DNA from: Halichondria panicea
Lineage: Eukaryota; Porifera; Demospongiae; Suberitida; Halichondriidae
Length of the DNA stretch: 64,000 bases
Direction of reading: 5' to 3'
Assembly: GCF_963675165.1 (NCBI RefSeq)
Contig: NC_087377.1
Location: 16,844,518 to 16,908,517 of the forward strand
Shown here one piece after another: positions 23,648-35,668 of this stretch; positions within the stretch are counted from its first letter, which is position 1, and every line of letters starts with the position of its first letter. Below the pieces are notes generated by a model. It was given only the letters and a program-made list of their open reading frames with translations. It searched no databases and had not been told where the DNA came from. Position numbers and translations under genes: made by a program.

Positions 23648-26616
23648 ATGGCCACTCAAGCAACCCCCGACCATTCTCCAGAGTACCTGTCCTTTCAAGA
23701 GAACTTTGAAGCATTGGTGTCCACCTTCAAAGCTCAAACTGCTGCATATGCTGATAGCCTCTTCTCCAATGGCTACATACCAGATGAAGTTCTCGAGTAC
23801 TCTAGACTGAATGGAGTCATGGATTCCGATAAGTCTCGAAAGATTTTAGATACCATCATCCATCGAATTAAGCTCAATCCCAGTGTATTCCACGGCTTTA
23901 TCGCTGCCATCGCTGGCCCTTCTACTGACGATGTTGTCAAGAAGCTGCACGATAGTTACGAGCGTCACAAGACTGCGACCAGCCGTGTTGAACAGCCACC
24001 ACTCTCTCCACCCCCACACCAGCAACCTCCACCAGAGGCTCCGACGTCCTTCAGCTTCCCACACCTCGACACCTCTAGCCTTGATGAGGATATTAGAATT
24101 GAATTGGAGGATCGGCTCATACGTGATACAAGGAAAATGATAATTAGTTTCACTGCTTTTACTCTAATTATCCAAAGATCATTTGAAAACCAACGAATCC
24201 CTTTGGAAAGGATTAAAGATCTTATTCTCAGCCTTGACGCTTTCAACGACGGGATTGGAGTCAAAGTACTTGATCCAGAAGATAAGCAAGAAATCAAAAA
24301 TGCCAAAAATTTGCCTGAAGTCTTCATGACTCTACGTGATTACATCTCCTTCTTCAATTATGAGATAGTGCAGTACCTCATCGAGCTGCTGGGATCACCA
24401 GACGACCAAGCACAACTGCGTGAGTATTGCTCTGCACATGATCAGTTCTGTCATCGAAATGTGTTTGAAGTTCCAGCCGAATCTTTCTCTTCAAAATCTC
24501 GTATGAAAACGGCCAAAGTATTTGTTCTCAAGTGCACGGAGCGAGTAGCCACACTGGAGTATGTGAAAAGGCTGACTTCAAGAATTGCTGAAGCACTTGG
24601 TCTACAAAGAGCAGCGCTACAACTCCGTTCAGTCAAACAAGGCTGCTTGGAGCTCCACTTTCTCGTCACTGTAGCTGTTGCCAAGCGTATCTACCCAGTG
24701 TCCCCTACTGTACAGGCTGCTCTCAGTGTGATGGGGGTCAAAGTTCTCACCTGTGGAAGTACGGATGAGGTGGAGACATTTCTGCTGGAACAGTAAGTTC
24801 TTGAAGAGGTACTATAATACCCATACTCCATACTCCTGGCATAATATAATAATTATACCGTAAGTTAATTAAGAAGCATGGGCCGTATATAGTTACAGTA
24901 ATATAATATTCGTATTATTATAATAATTACAAGTATGTACATGTCACGTACAGGGATCTGAGCAAACTCAAACTAGAAGGTATTGAGGAGATGTCTAAAG
25001 ACACAAGAATAAGCACGACAACCTTCACTCCAATGAAGGTCACTAAAGGTGAGTGTTTGGCCAACTTGATATCCTATAATCTCTCTTAAATTAGATACAA
25101 GAGGCTCGGACACATTGGAGGCAACAAAGAGGGAGTCAAAGGACACTCAACCAGTCAAGAAGGTGCGGGTGCGTACATGTAGTGTGATAATGAGATTCCC
25201 ACAGCAACAATAGTATTGTACCTTAACATGCATGGATGCTATCTCATGTGTTAAGCCGTAACTACACATCCGTTTGAGTGTTCCTATAATTATGTACTTC
25301 CTTTAGCGGAAATTGTTGTTTGTTCTCATTCTGTTGTAGAATTTTCCACTAATGATATTCACATCTGTGTTCAAAGATATCTACCAACGTTCCCCTGTAC
25401 AGGCACACAGGGAACAGATCGAGCACAAAGATGCTGAGCTGGTCAGGAGAGACGCCATCATTCAACAGCAGAGACAGGTGAGACAAAATGCACCATTATA
25501 TTATTGCAGAGCTATAGTAGAAGCTTTGATCTCTTATAATCGTACTGTACATTCTATTAGACTGGTGGGCGTCACCTCTTAAGCTAATTAGAGAAAGTGA
25601 TTTAGTGTGCATGCAATTATTGCTACAAGTAACACTCGCTTGTTAATTAGTAGACAATATCCTAATTACACTCATTCATTATTCAGGGTCCCCCTTCCAA
25701 AGAGTTGAGACCTCCACTCACTCTGAAATGGAGAAGAGGAAAAGACATGCCAATCAAGATGGATGGCTCGGTACAGAGTGTTGTTATCGGTGACACGGTG
25801 TATGTTGGTGGAGGTATTGCAGACAATGATCGTGACATGTGTACAGTGGTGAAGCTCGAGCAAGATCAATGGACCAAACTACCAGAGTACACTGCCAAGT
25901 GGTTTGCTATGACATCACTCGCTAATCAACTAGTGCTGGTGGGAGGAACTGATCCGAGAAACAACAAATGCACTAATCAACTAGCACTGTTGGAGTCAGG
26001 GGAATGGACTCACCCGTACCCACCAATGAACATTGCTCGTTCTTCCTCAACGGCTGTCTCCTTCAACAACCACATCATTGCAGCTGGTGGGTTTGATGAT
26101 AAAGGATATACCTCCTCTGTGGAGGTGTTGGACGTGGCATCAAGAAGATGGTACATTGCTCAGTCACTACCTAACCCACGATCAGAACTGAAATCGACTC
26201 TCATAGGAAACACCCTCTACCTAATGGGAGGTTGGGATATAAATGTGACAGTAACCAAGACAGTGTACCATGTTGACCTCAATGAACTCATTGCAAAAGC
26301 CCGATCCAACCTGGACACACCCACTCTCTGGCAGACCTTACGGGAAGTACCACTCAGGCTGTCAGCTCCTCTCAGTATTGGGGGATCACTATTAGCCGTT
26401 GGTGGAGTAAACAACAGAGGCAACCCAAGTTCATCGATCCACCTCTACCAGCCTGACACCAGGAGGTGGGTGAAAGTAGGAGACCTGCCTACTGCACGAT
26501 ACAGCTGCACATGCTCAGTGCTTCCTAGTGGAGAGGTCATTGTAGCCGGAGGACAGACAAGTACATATATTAATTATATTCCAACTGTTGATTTCTTCTC
26601 TATAAGTGCTAATTAG
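23648..26616 (+). CDS. Gene 2: CARD-like domain, unnamed helical region, coiled coil and Kelch propeller
   Basis: Exons 23648-24792, 24954-25048, 25095-25162, 25403-25477 and 25687-26616 join in phase to 770 aa with no stop. Residues about 15-90 form a helical block (YADSLFSNGYIPDEVLEY, then DKSRKILDTIIHRIK) resembling a CARD. A Pro-rich linker follows (about 118-133). Residues about 145-380 are a conserved-looking region I cannot name (VQYLIELLGSPDDQ, VFVLKCTERVATLEYVKRL). Then come the shared hinge (SDTLEATKRESKD), the 25-residue coil, and six Kelch blades with GG motifs (VYVGG, LVLVGG, IIAAGG, LYLMGG, LLAVGG, VIVAGG). No signal peptide or membrane helix, so a cytoplasmic protein is likely. 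CARDs recruit partners by homotypic contact (family knowledge). A ligand-sensing role for the propeller is inferred. Confidence 0.85.
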
Positions 26617-26777
26617 TTATTTTGTTATTGTTTCTCTTTGTAATGTTGTGCATTGAGTTAACGATATTAATATTATCATGTTCTAATTATAAGTTGCAAC
26701 AACATTTCATCGTACATAGTTAATATGATGACATGAAGTGGTACGTACAAAAACAGACACAATAATATGTAACAGTC

Positions 26778-26878
26778 TCATAACAAGTTCAGGTCCTTGG
26801 TTGGGTGGATGCCTTCTCCCAGAATCCAAAATCTATCTCCTCTTCCGAGTCAGACAGTGAGGAGTGGGGCTCGGGAAC
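26778..26878 (-). pseudogene. Decayed FGFWEKA exon, copy 2
   Basis: Same acidic exon as 57832-57950, but about 17 nt are missing after GAGAAGGCATCCACC, which shifts the frame and removes the usual C-terminus. It lies just beyond the Kelch end, as at the other loci. Confidence 0.5.
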
Positions 26879-27977
26879 TGAGGGGTTAAAGAGTCACATG
26901 GTCATAGTCATACTGAGTGGAAGTTTGAGGGCTTAGGAAGTAAAGGGTGAGAAAATCACATGATAACAGTAGCTATAATTTATACTGGCTAAATGCAAAA
27001 TGGCTCAACTATGATAAAAGGGACACCACACACAACACATGTACGGGTATAAAATATGTACGTTCTGCTGCAGAAAATCATGCAGCACCATGCAATCAGA
27101 TTGCAGACTGCTTACGTAATGCATTTCAGCACCAATCAGATTGTATAGTTCTTACGTAATGCATTCCTTGGCTTCCCAGCTCCTCCCCTTCTCTGCAGCA
27201 AGCTGAGCTTTGTGGTTAGAGGCGCGGCTAATATTAACTATATTCATAGTTAGTATGGGATGCAGCAGAACGAATGCTAGATAGGGCTGAAACCTGTCCC
27301 CCCATTTTATGGCTGGGGACGGGCACGCCCATCTAACACATCACATGCTGAAGTACCTACCCACACAAATAATCAAAGTGTTATACAGTAGTGTACAATG
27401 TATAATCTGGTAACGGGAGCCATATAATTAAACTAGACTAGAGGCTGAAACTTTTGAGAAAGGAGTTGTAGTAGGATCATAGACACTATTATTGCACTAC
27501 ATAACTAGTGTTCAAGCTGGCGCTGTGCTAATGCCTCTCGCCATGTTTTTGCTTTCGCTCAAAAGTATTAGAGTGTTATCTATAATGAATTTTATATTAA
27601 AGTTAGCTTATCTATATAAAGTCACTGAGAAGAAAAGACTTATTTACATGCATCTATCGTAAGTTGTTATTTATTGTATTATGTGGCTTACCAGGACATC
27701 AAGAAAGAAGAAAATTGATTCTCTGTAGTTCAGTGTATATAATATCTAAGAAGAAAAGACCTGTGTACATGCATATTGTTATCTATATTGTTATATGGTA
27801 GTGTTTTGTGGCTTACCAGGCCCTCAAGACAAAGATGATTCTGCCAGGAGGATCTGGATCTGGATCTTGGATATTATTTTCTCACACACATGGGGAATGA
27901 GCGCGCATGCGCATTACATCCACAGGAATAATTAAAGGGTGTGTCCAAAGAGATCAATTTCACAAATGGCTACTAGC

Positions 27978-28022
27978 TAGCCTCGATTCCAGGCCGCTTG
28001 AACCGGCCTGGAATCGAGGCTA
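27978..28022. mobile_element. 45-bp palindromic micro-element
   Basis: TAGCCTCGATTCCAGGCCG, a 7-nt centre, and the reverse complement. In other R2 copies this site reads ACTGCTAGC once. Here the right flank is ACTGCTAGC and the left flank ACTAGC, a 9-bp target duplication with 3 nt lost on one side. Confidence 0.7.
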
Positions 28023-28185
28023 ACTGCTAGCTAGCTGTTTTAACAGATATTTTCTGAGTATTGTAGCTAACAAAAAGCTAGCGCTTTAGTGCAAGGCTAA
28101 CTCATATGTTGAATAGAAAGTTTGTGCGGACAGATGATGCTATGAAAGATTCTGCAACAGCCTTCAATGTGAGTCAAACCATAGA

Positions 28186-28693
28186 TTGAAGAGTTAGAGG
28201 GATAGGAAACGGAGTGGTGCACGTGATGATTTTACATTGAATCTGCAGTGGAGCCTCGAAAATTATATGCGCTACGCCCTATGAACGAGGCTATTAAGCA
28301 CATTTTTGCCGGGTAACTCCCAAAGCTGTGTTTCCTCGAGACATAATCTCTTTCAGCAACTTAAAACACGCCTAGTCCATGAGCCACGTGTAGTACTTGC
28401 TAATGTCTGACCACACCCAGTAAAAAGAGACTTTCCAATAAAGTTATATGTTCCCAAGGCTATTTTAGAGCTATTGGAACATATAACGTGTAAGCGTGCT
28501 GGTTATGACTACTACAATAGGTATAGACCTTGAAATATAAGTGAGTTGCACGGACTAAGCACAGTTACTTGTAGTTTATTATGCACTGAGTGTAGAAATA
28601 GATATTGTTATGATGGCCTCGATTAAACCGCAGCGTAGCGCGGATGTTACTCGAGATACAAACCGTTTCCTATCCCTCTAACTCTTCAATCTA
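28186..28693. mobile_element. MITE R1, second copy
   Basis: ATTGAAGAGTTAGAGGGATA at the left and its reverse complement at the right. GTCAAAC on both sides. Inserted in R2. Same family as 1491-1988 but opposite orientation. Confidence 0.75.
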
Positions 28694-28941
28694 TGGTCAA
28701 ACTAGCCATAACTCGAGAAAGAAGCTTTAGTTTGCTAATCCACGAATCAAAATCCAAGAGAACGTGGCTAGAAGCTGTTAGTTTTCGTCGCATTGCAACC
28801 GTTGAGCAGTTATAGTAGTTGGGCGGAGCCCGACCGTCCCTAACGGGAGGTCGGGTTTCAAACCTATGTCAGGATCAGAGGAGGCTGGAACCACTTGACC
28901 TTAGCTAATTAAGGTCACTAATTGGATTTATCCAAACTTCT

Positions 28942-29229
28942 CTTGCAGACTACTTCAAGCCTAGTTTTTAGTGTCTATCAGTTTAAAACGTTATTTTTCA
29001 GGGGGGGTCAAATTTTATTTTCGCCAATTTTGCTCAGAAGCAGAGATACAATCAAAAGTATTGCTCTTGCACTAGCCTCGATAGCAGGAGCGGTTTGTTC
29101 TCTAGGTCACTGCATAGCTGGCTTTGAGACTTGTATTTCTGCTTCTGAGCAAAATTGGCGAAAATAAATTTGACCCCCCCTGAAATAAACTGATAGAAAC
29201 TAAAAACTAGGCTTGAAGTAGTCTGCAAG
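28942..29229. repeat. 288-bp foldback element
   Basis: CTTGCAGACTACTTCAAGCC followed by TAGTTTTTAGTGTCTATCAG is matched in reverse complement at 29185-29229; inner arms with GTCAAATTTTATTTTCGCC also pair. Only a short loop is unpaired. No gene. Confidence 0.75.
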
Positions 29230-30920
29230 TAGCCTCGATCCCAGCCCCTCTCACTAGAGGGCCTGGTAACCACTGTTTGCGCGTGGGTGGATTCAATAGT
29301 AAATTTGTTAGTAAAACTCTTTGTAATTTATCAATTAACCTTTTGTACTATGGTCACCCACGTGGTTGATTAAACTATTTAGTGTCAAGAGAGAGAAATC
29401 AAACCCATCAAGGATACTAGCAGTCAAACCGCAATGGTTCCAGCGCATGCTCCTACGTGGAGTTTTATTTTCTCATGAATATATTAATGAGCTATTCGCA
29501 ATTGCTTGCGCAAAAGTAGCATTTTTTTATAACCCTCTTCCCTTTGCAGTTTGTTTCCTGCTTCCTGCACCAATCGATTACACATGGCAGGAACTAAATA
29601 TAGCCACAAAGCAGTCACGTGGCTTAGAAACTTCAACACAAACAAATTTAGACAAATTTACATGCCACAGCAAACTGAACTGACAAATTGTTGCAAAAGT
29701 ATATGAGAGGAATTTGAATATGTTCAGTGCTATCTTATAGGATTGATGAACATTTATATGTAATTGTTTTTCGTGTCGATCCATTGAGAGTCGAGAAATG
29801 CATCGTTGAAAATGCTGTATAAAAAACCACAAAATAGTACTAGTTGGAGAGATGTGAGCACACAATAAGCCACATTTTGTGTATTACATCCAACAGATGT
29901 CCTTCTCAATACATTCTAAGCATCGTCCAAATCAGTCGTACTTGTATTCTGTGGTACGAAAAATATGCTATTATTACAGGTCAAATATTTTTTTAATCAG
30001 GAATTGTCTGAACAGACCACTGTATATGCTTACCCCACTGTAGAGAAGCTCAGCTAACCTACCCAGCTTATTTAGTATACCTAGCAAGTGGAATAAACCT
30101 GTAATGTTACTCATAAATTATTCCTGAACATCCAACATTAACGAGTAACAGGTTAATTAATCTCACCGTTATTTGCCACGTAACAGCGAGTTTTTAAATG
30201 TTAGCAGCAGTGGGATACAGCCATTATTACTGTGGCTGTGGACCAGGGTGTACTTCTGGTCCATTTGCAGAGAGATTGCTGAAACGAAAGAGCCGGAAAT
30301 TGAATTGGACTCAGACAGCGAAGACCAGTGACAGTGACAAGGAGAATATAGAGACAAAAGTCATCAATGGCCTGGAGTAAAAGACGAATTGATAGATATG
30401 CAAACATGACTGAACATTTAACCATAGATAATGTTTTAACTAAGTATTTGTATTGTTTACACACTATTTATGATATATTCACATGTAGTGCCATCTACAA
30501 AAGTCAACTGACAAATTGTTGCAAAGAGAATACACTTACAAAACTCTGCATACACTTAGCTTAATAACATTGGAACAGACTTATATAGTTAGAAGTTGTG
30601 TCCCACCCGTAACAGACTAGCTACTCCATGTAAAAGCCCAAAATCATGTTTACAGGAATGGCAATTTTGGCTACATTACGTATACTCAACAAAACTTGCT
30701 TCAACTTGAAGTATACGCCTAATTTCAAACATATACTACAAAACCAACTTCTGTACTTACCTTCTGAGCTTTGAACAGCTTCTAACAGTGGTCTGGGTCT
30801 ATGCTACACAGCTCTAACTACAGGCAGCTACTCACACAATGGCACCAGCTATTTGCTTCCGGACACGCCCACTTCCTGGAAAATAAACTTCTCGCATTTA
30901 TTCCAGTTGCTGTTCGACTG
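29230..30920. other. Region without a supported gene
   Basis: Scattered ORFs (105 aa at 29366, 95 aa minus at 29578, 60 aa at 30198, 65 aa at 30367) have no recognisable domains, no partner exons and no copies elsewhere in the window. A LYS/SER-rich stretch near 30290-30360 (KTSDSDKENIE) could be an exon, but nothing confirms it. Confidence 0.4.
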
Positions 30921-30928
30921 CTAGTACC

Positions 30929-30981
30929 TAGCCTCGATTCCAGGCCGATTAAAATACTTAATCGGCCTTGAATCGAGGCTA
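30929..30981. mobile_element. 53-bp palindromic micro-element with perfect 9-bp target duplication
   Basis: Starts TAGCCTCGATTCCAGGCCG and ends with its reverse complement, with one mismatch. GCTAGTACC flanks it on both sides (30920-30928 and 30982-30990). There is essentially nothing between the arms. Confidence 0.8.
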
Positions 30982-31301
30982 GCTAGTACCTAGCTATGAG
31001 ATGTTCATCTAGCCTTGTTTTTGAAGCTTGATCTTGGCATCTTCAAACATACTATACTATCTACGAGGGGTCCGACACTCCGTGAAATCTTGTACACCTA
31101 CTTTTGAAATCTTTTGAAATCTCATAAAATCTCATGAAATCCCGAAATCTTGAAATCTCTGAAATCCCACCTTTGACCTCATTTTCCGTAATCTTATTGT
31201 AATCTCAGTGTCATGCCTTGACTAGATGGGCGTGGCCTGCCTACAAAAAGGGGACGGGCACGCCCATCTATGCCTTCATGACCGAGGTGCATGACTAACT
31301 A

Positions 31302-32389
31302 TAGCCTCGATCCCAGGCCGAGTTTTCGCTTTTATAACGGTTAGGCGAACAACTGGGCCTGGTACTAGTTGTCTGCGCATGCGTCAGTCGTTCGTCAGAT
31401 TCTGACAAATGGATATTCTCGTTCACTTTCGTGACATTTATATTCGTGTACTATCGTGTACTAGAAGTCAGTTCCCGTTTTATCATTATTGGAATCGATT
31501 GGAATGGCTCTTAGCTGAAGCTTCTCTCTTCTCTGAAGCTTATTCTGAAGACTGAACAACAAGGGAAGAGGTATAAAGCTTTGTCAAGCTTGTTAAGGTC
31601 AGATATTTTTGTGTGGGCCCTATGGCCGGCTATGCTATCAAGTCTTGTTCATGTTTGGCAAGAATGTAGGTAGACTATAGTTTCATCATTAAAATGGTGG
31701 ATCAAGTGAAGAGTGTGAGCTAGAGAACTTGGTGCTGCCATCATCAGCTCGTCGACAATGACACTATAACCGAGAAATTTAATATGTATAGATCTACACG
31801 TATTTAAAATGTCTACTTCTCTGTACAGGAGCAATGGCTAATATCCAGCTATCCCAACAGTGCTCCTCTTGGCTATACTAACGGACGAGACTGGACAGTT
31901 TGAGGTAAGGGTTTAACCGTCTTTGGTTTCTTTTAATATTGTCCTATACTCACAGACACAGGACTGGAGTATGACCTGCTCATTCGAGCGTTGCTGGGTA
32001 GCTCAGAGACATCAAGAGAATCTACGTTTTCTTAAGCAATGAGTTACGAGTTGGGGCCTAGAATCAGAGAAGTCCAGCAGCCTGCTAAATCTTTTTGAAA
32101 CGTAATTTGAAGGCATTCAATCATCCTGAAGTTGCCCTGGGTCACTGTAATCGTGCTGCATCACAACTGGCAACTCCCCAGGCCTTTGTGAAGCAGCTCC
32201 CTATGTGCATCTTTTGTGTACTCACTCTGTGCATTTTCTGTGTACAAATTTCTATTATTGATTTATTAAATATTTTTGCCGACCACAAATATACAATGAA
32301 AATTTGACGCATGCGCAGACAACTAGTACCAGGCCCAGTTGTTCGCCTAACCGTTATAAAAGCGAAAACTCGGCCTGGGATCGAGGCTA
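31302..32389. mobile_element. 1.09-kb TAGCCTCGAT-ended element with 9-bp target duplication
   Basis: Inverted repeats of about 80 bp (TAGCCTCGATCCCAGGCCG, then GTTTTCGCTTTTATAACGG). GACTAACTA occurs before it (31293-31301) and after it (32390-32398). No transposase ORF in the interior. A truncated left end of the same element is at 36713-36845. Confidence 0.8.
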
Positions 32390-32398
32390 GACTAACTA

Positions 32399-32501
32399 TA
32401 GCCTCGATCCCAGGCCGATTCGTCTCTAATTGAACGCTAGGTCGCCTCGAGGAGGCGACCTAGCGTTCAATTAGAGACAGATCGGCCTGGGATTGAGGCT
32501 A
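32399..32501. mobile_element. 103-bp perfect-hairpin element of the same family
   Basis: TAGCCTCGATCCCAGGCCG and about 30 further bases pair with the right half around a CGCCTCGAGGAGGCG centre. A third GACTAACTA follows (32502-32510), so it shares its left target copy with the 1.09-kb element. Confidence 0.8.
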
Positions 32502-33535
32502 GACTAACTAGTGCAAGTGTTGAATGACGGTAGAACTTTCAATCTTCAATCCCAGTGATGCTCTGTAAAATCTTTGAAATCTTTGAAATCTCTGAAATCT
32601 TTGTGAAATCTCGAGATTTTGAAATCTTGTACGCTAAAAATTACAGTTCCGGACCCCTCGATACTATCTATGCTTCAACGCTGTCCAATCTACTATCTAT
32701 TGCAAAGTGCCATGACGTCATCATCATTTTTGTGGCTATATAATAGGAAAAAGAAAACATTGAGCTTCATTTTGGATCATTTTGATGCAGCATAAACTGT
32801 ATATTGCAAATAATACAGCAGTATGAACATAGTGTAAATTTTGGTATTGAAATCTGTTGAAATCTGGACCCGGGCCTTAAGTGCGCAGAGCAGAAAGTGA
32901 CCCTCAGAAAGTGAGTGACCCACAGAAAATCACCTTCAGAAAGTGACCCTCAGAAATTGATGCCCTCAAAATACACAAGGAAACTATACCCTCAGAAAAT
33001 CATACCCATGTAAATTTTCACCCACAAGAGAACTGTAACTGGCAGAAACTGACCCTCATACCCACACCACATACTGTATATACCAACATCAATATTGAAT
33101 TCTGAGTATGATCCCTGTCAGTGTGTGCGTGGGTATGATTATCCAATAACTTCCTTTTGTGAGTATGTGTGGTTGTCTGGTCCTCAAGTGTCTCTAATTG
33201 AATGCGGGAAGGCGGCTTTTGTCATTACACTAGTCTCCTTATGAAATCATTATTTTGAAATGAATATCATTAACACAATATTCTGTGCCCATGGACCATT
33301 GTGCACATGCATAGGAAATAGAATATTTGTGGACAGTGGGAGTCTGGACCAGAAACCAGAGTATCACTTAAAGTGGTGTAAATGTTCTGTAACAACATAC
33401 TGTACACTATTATAGCCTCGATTCCTTGATTATACAGCCACAACATGCTACTGTTGCATTTATGTGCGTACATAATTCGTGTGCCCATAATTATTATGCC
33501 ATATCTACGTTATTGGGTTATAATTAGGCCCTGAT

Positions 33536-33877
33536 AAATTATGCTTTTATTTTCCCCCTTAATTCTTGAAAAATGTGCCTATTATTCTACGATTATTGTC
33601 ATAAAAAATACGATTATTCTCTAATTATTCTCCCAAAAATGTGACATAAACATTATAGACAGAATTAGTAGACATAAACACAGCACACAACTGACACACG
33701 ACATATGTTATCTTGCTGACTTGAACTAATCCATAATAACACCTTCAGCCATTTTTGCCATGAGAACATCATTATGCAAAATTTAATAATTATAAGGATC
33801 TTTACAAAAATGAACATTAATTTTTTGGACACCTAGGGATATGCTAAAATTATTCTGAGCATAATTTATCAGGGCCT
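33536..33877. mobile_element. 342-bp MITE with 19-bp inverted repeats
   Basis: AGGCCCTGATAAATTATGC at the left, GCATAATTTATCAGGGCCT at the right. AT-rich interior without ORFs. Target duplication not clear. Confidence 0.65.
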
Positions 33878-34434
33878 AGTTATATAATCAATAGTTATAT
33901 AATCAATTCAAATAATTATAGCAGATCTACACTACTCTTGACCGGGCAGCACTGCACTGTGGGGCCGTAAGGGGGGACCCTCTGCAACAGCACAATTTAA
34001 TGGTCCACCGGACTGTCTACGTTTAGTTGCCGTACATCGATGATCCCCCCCCCCCCGGACCCCTCTACGGCAGAAAATATTGCCGTATCCGGGGGGAGGG
34101 GACCAATGCTGCTGCCTAGCACCCTCCCTACGGGCGGCGGCGCACGACGTCGAGGTGACTACAAAGATATTAATTTTGTTATTGCTGCATCCGGCCATGG
34201 GATAAAAATTGTTTTTCTACTGTAACTTCAATGCTGTGATCTGAATGAAAATACTGTAGCCTCTGGATTATTATCAGTGAGTGCAGACAGCACTGTTTAT
34301 ACTGTAGATGGTTTAGAGCTAGCTAGTCTATATAGCTTTACTTATGGTGGCCGACAGGGTCACCCGCTGCCGCCGCCGCCTAGTATTTTATCAGTATGTC
34401 TCTATCCATCCCACACTCTGCAGAGCTAGAGAAG

Positions 34435-35668
34435 ATGTCTGACTATCTCACAATAGCAGATCTAAAGAGATTGTACCTCGTCACGTTTGATGCTCGAATC
34501 AAGTGGCGAAACATCTTGCTTATTCTTGATGTACCCTCAGCTACAATTGACAGCATTGGGAAAGAATGGAGCAACAATCCTGATGACTGCTATCGTGAGG
34601 GTTTGAAAGAATGTCTTAATGCAGAAGGAGAGAAAAGCTGGAAAGATATGGTGGAGGCTTTGTCTAGTCCCATCGTGGGTGAATTTCACATAGCCAAGAC
34701 CATCGAGAAAGATCATTTACAGTCTACTTCAGAGGGTAAGCATTAGTTCAGCACAGGAATGCATATCTCATAATTAGTTGGTATAATTTCACCCCCTGCC
34801 CCCCCCCACACACACACACGCACACACACACGCACACACACGTGACATACACACATAATGTTCTGCAGATGACCAAAATCGCCAGTTGATCAACGACAAT
34901 TTGATCGTTTTCCTAGACGAGCTTCTTGGTAAAGGTGCATTTGGAGCAGTCTTCAAAGGCAGCTACAAGGGCGAGATGTGTGCCGTCAAAGTTCTGCTTC
35001 ACGATGCTGTGGAGATGCAGGCAAGTATTTCAATCGGCAAAAACGAAGAAGCTAGCAATGCGATTGATCGTGAGAGTGATTTTCTCAAGTCGTTCCAGCA
35101 CCCAAACGTTGTTCAGTTTCTGTCGACTGCCAAGCACCCCAAATCAGGTAGTACAATCCTCACTGTTGAGCTGATGGATTGCAATCTGAGATCCTATTTC
35201 TCTGGCCTTGGTGAAGAGTCCCTCACTAGCGAATGTGAAATTAGTCTCTCCAAAGACATGGCTTGTGGTCTGGCCTTCATTCATAGCAAGCAGATTATCC
35301 ACCGTGACCTCTGTGGCGATAACGTCTTGCTGAAGCTTACACAACCAGTGCCTATCGCAAAAATTTCCGACTTTGGTATGTCACGATTATACGATCCCTC
35401 CAAGCTTAGCCAAACCCTCACAGCTGTTGGTCACCGTAGAGGGTATCTACCTCTCGAGGCTATTCGATTGGATGAGGAGAATTACGATAATAGCGTGGAT
35501 GTTTTTTCCCTTGGGGCGATTATGGTACAGATTGTTCGCAAGCTAAAGACAGTCAAATCTGTGGAAGATCGATCATTCCATGTTGCCCGGATCCCTCGCA
35601 CACACAGGTTGAGGAAGCTTATCGACAGTTGCTTGCAAGAAGACATCATAGCCCACAATCAGTACTGA
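34435..35668 (+). CDS. Gene 3: Death domain plus kinase, truncated by an internal deletion
   Basis: Exons 34435-34735 (Death domain from MSDYLTIADLKRL) and 34869-35668 (kinase) join in phase to 366 aa. An upstream in-frame ATG at 34396 would add 13 residues, but ATG 34435 matches genes 4 and 6. The Death-domain exon lacks eight codons before its donor (TSEG in place of the NPTDVKSEG end). The kinase keeps GKGAFGAVFKG, AVK, HRDLCGDN, DFG and PLEA. At about 35645 the kinase sequence LIDSCLQED jumps straight into Kelch blade 4 DNA and stops at TGA. The last kinase residues (RRPSARDI), hinge, coil and blades 1-3 are deleted. The product would be a Death-domain kinase without a sensor; whether it is made is unknown. 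Confidence 0.75.
34801..34852 (+). repeat. (CA)n tract before the kinase acceptor of gene 3
   Basis: C-run then CACACACACG-type repeats, in the same intron position as in genes 1, 4 and 6. Confidence 0.9.

Larger units (their letters stand above)
27530..28810 (-). repeat. R2 element in reverse orientation with nested R1 and a 45-bp palindrome
   Basis: Reverse complement of the 10.8-kb R2 copy. R1 (28186-28693) splits it between two GTCAAAC copies, and a 45-bp palindrome is inserted at 27978-28022. 26880-27530 shows no supported gene. Confidence 0.75.
31073..32661. mobile_element. Outer inverted-repeat element with GAAATCT repeats, 8-bp target duplication
   Basis: Ends CGAGGGGTCCG and CGGACCCCTCG, with TACTATCT on both sides (31065-31072, 32662-32669). 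Inside each end are many GAAATCT/GAAATCC units. Two TAGCCTCGAT-ended elements are nested within. An 8-bp duplication would fit hAT-like elements; no ORF confirms it. Confidence 0.65.

Noticed and set aside
28811-28880. Possible tRNA or SINE head (GGGCGGAGCCCGACC with paired GGTCGGGTTTC)
   Set aside because: A short hairpin is visible, but no cloverleaf, anticodon arm or A/B box arrangement can be drawn.
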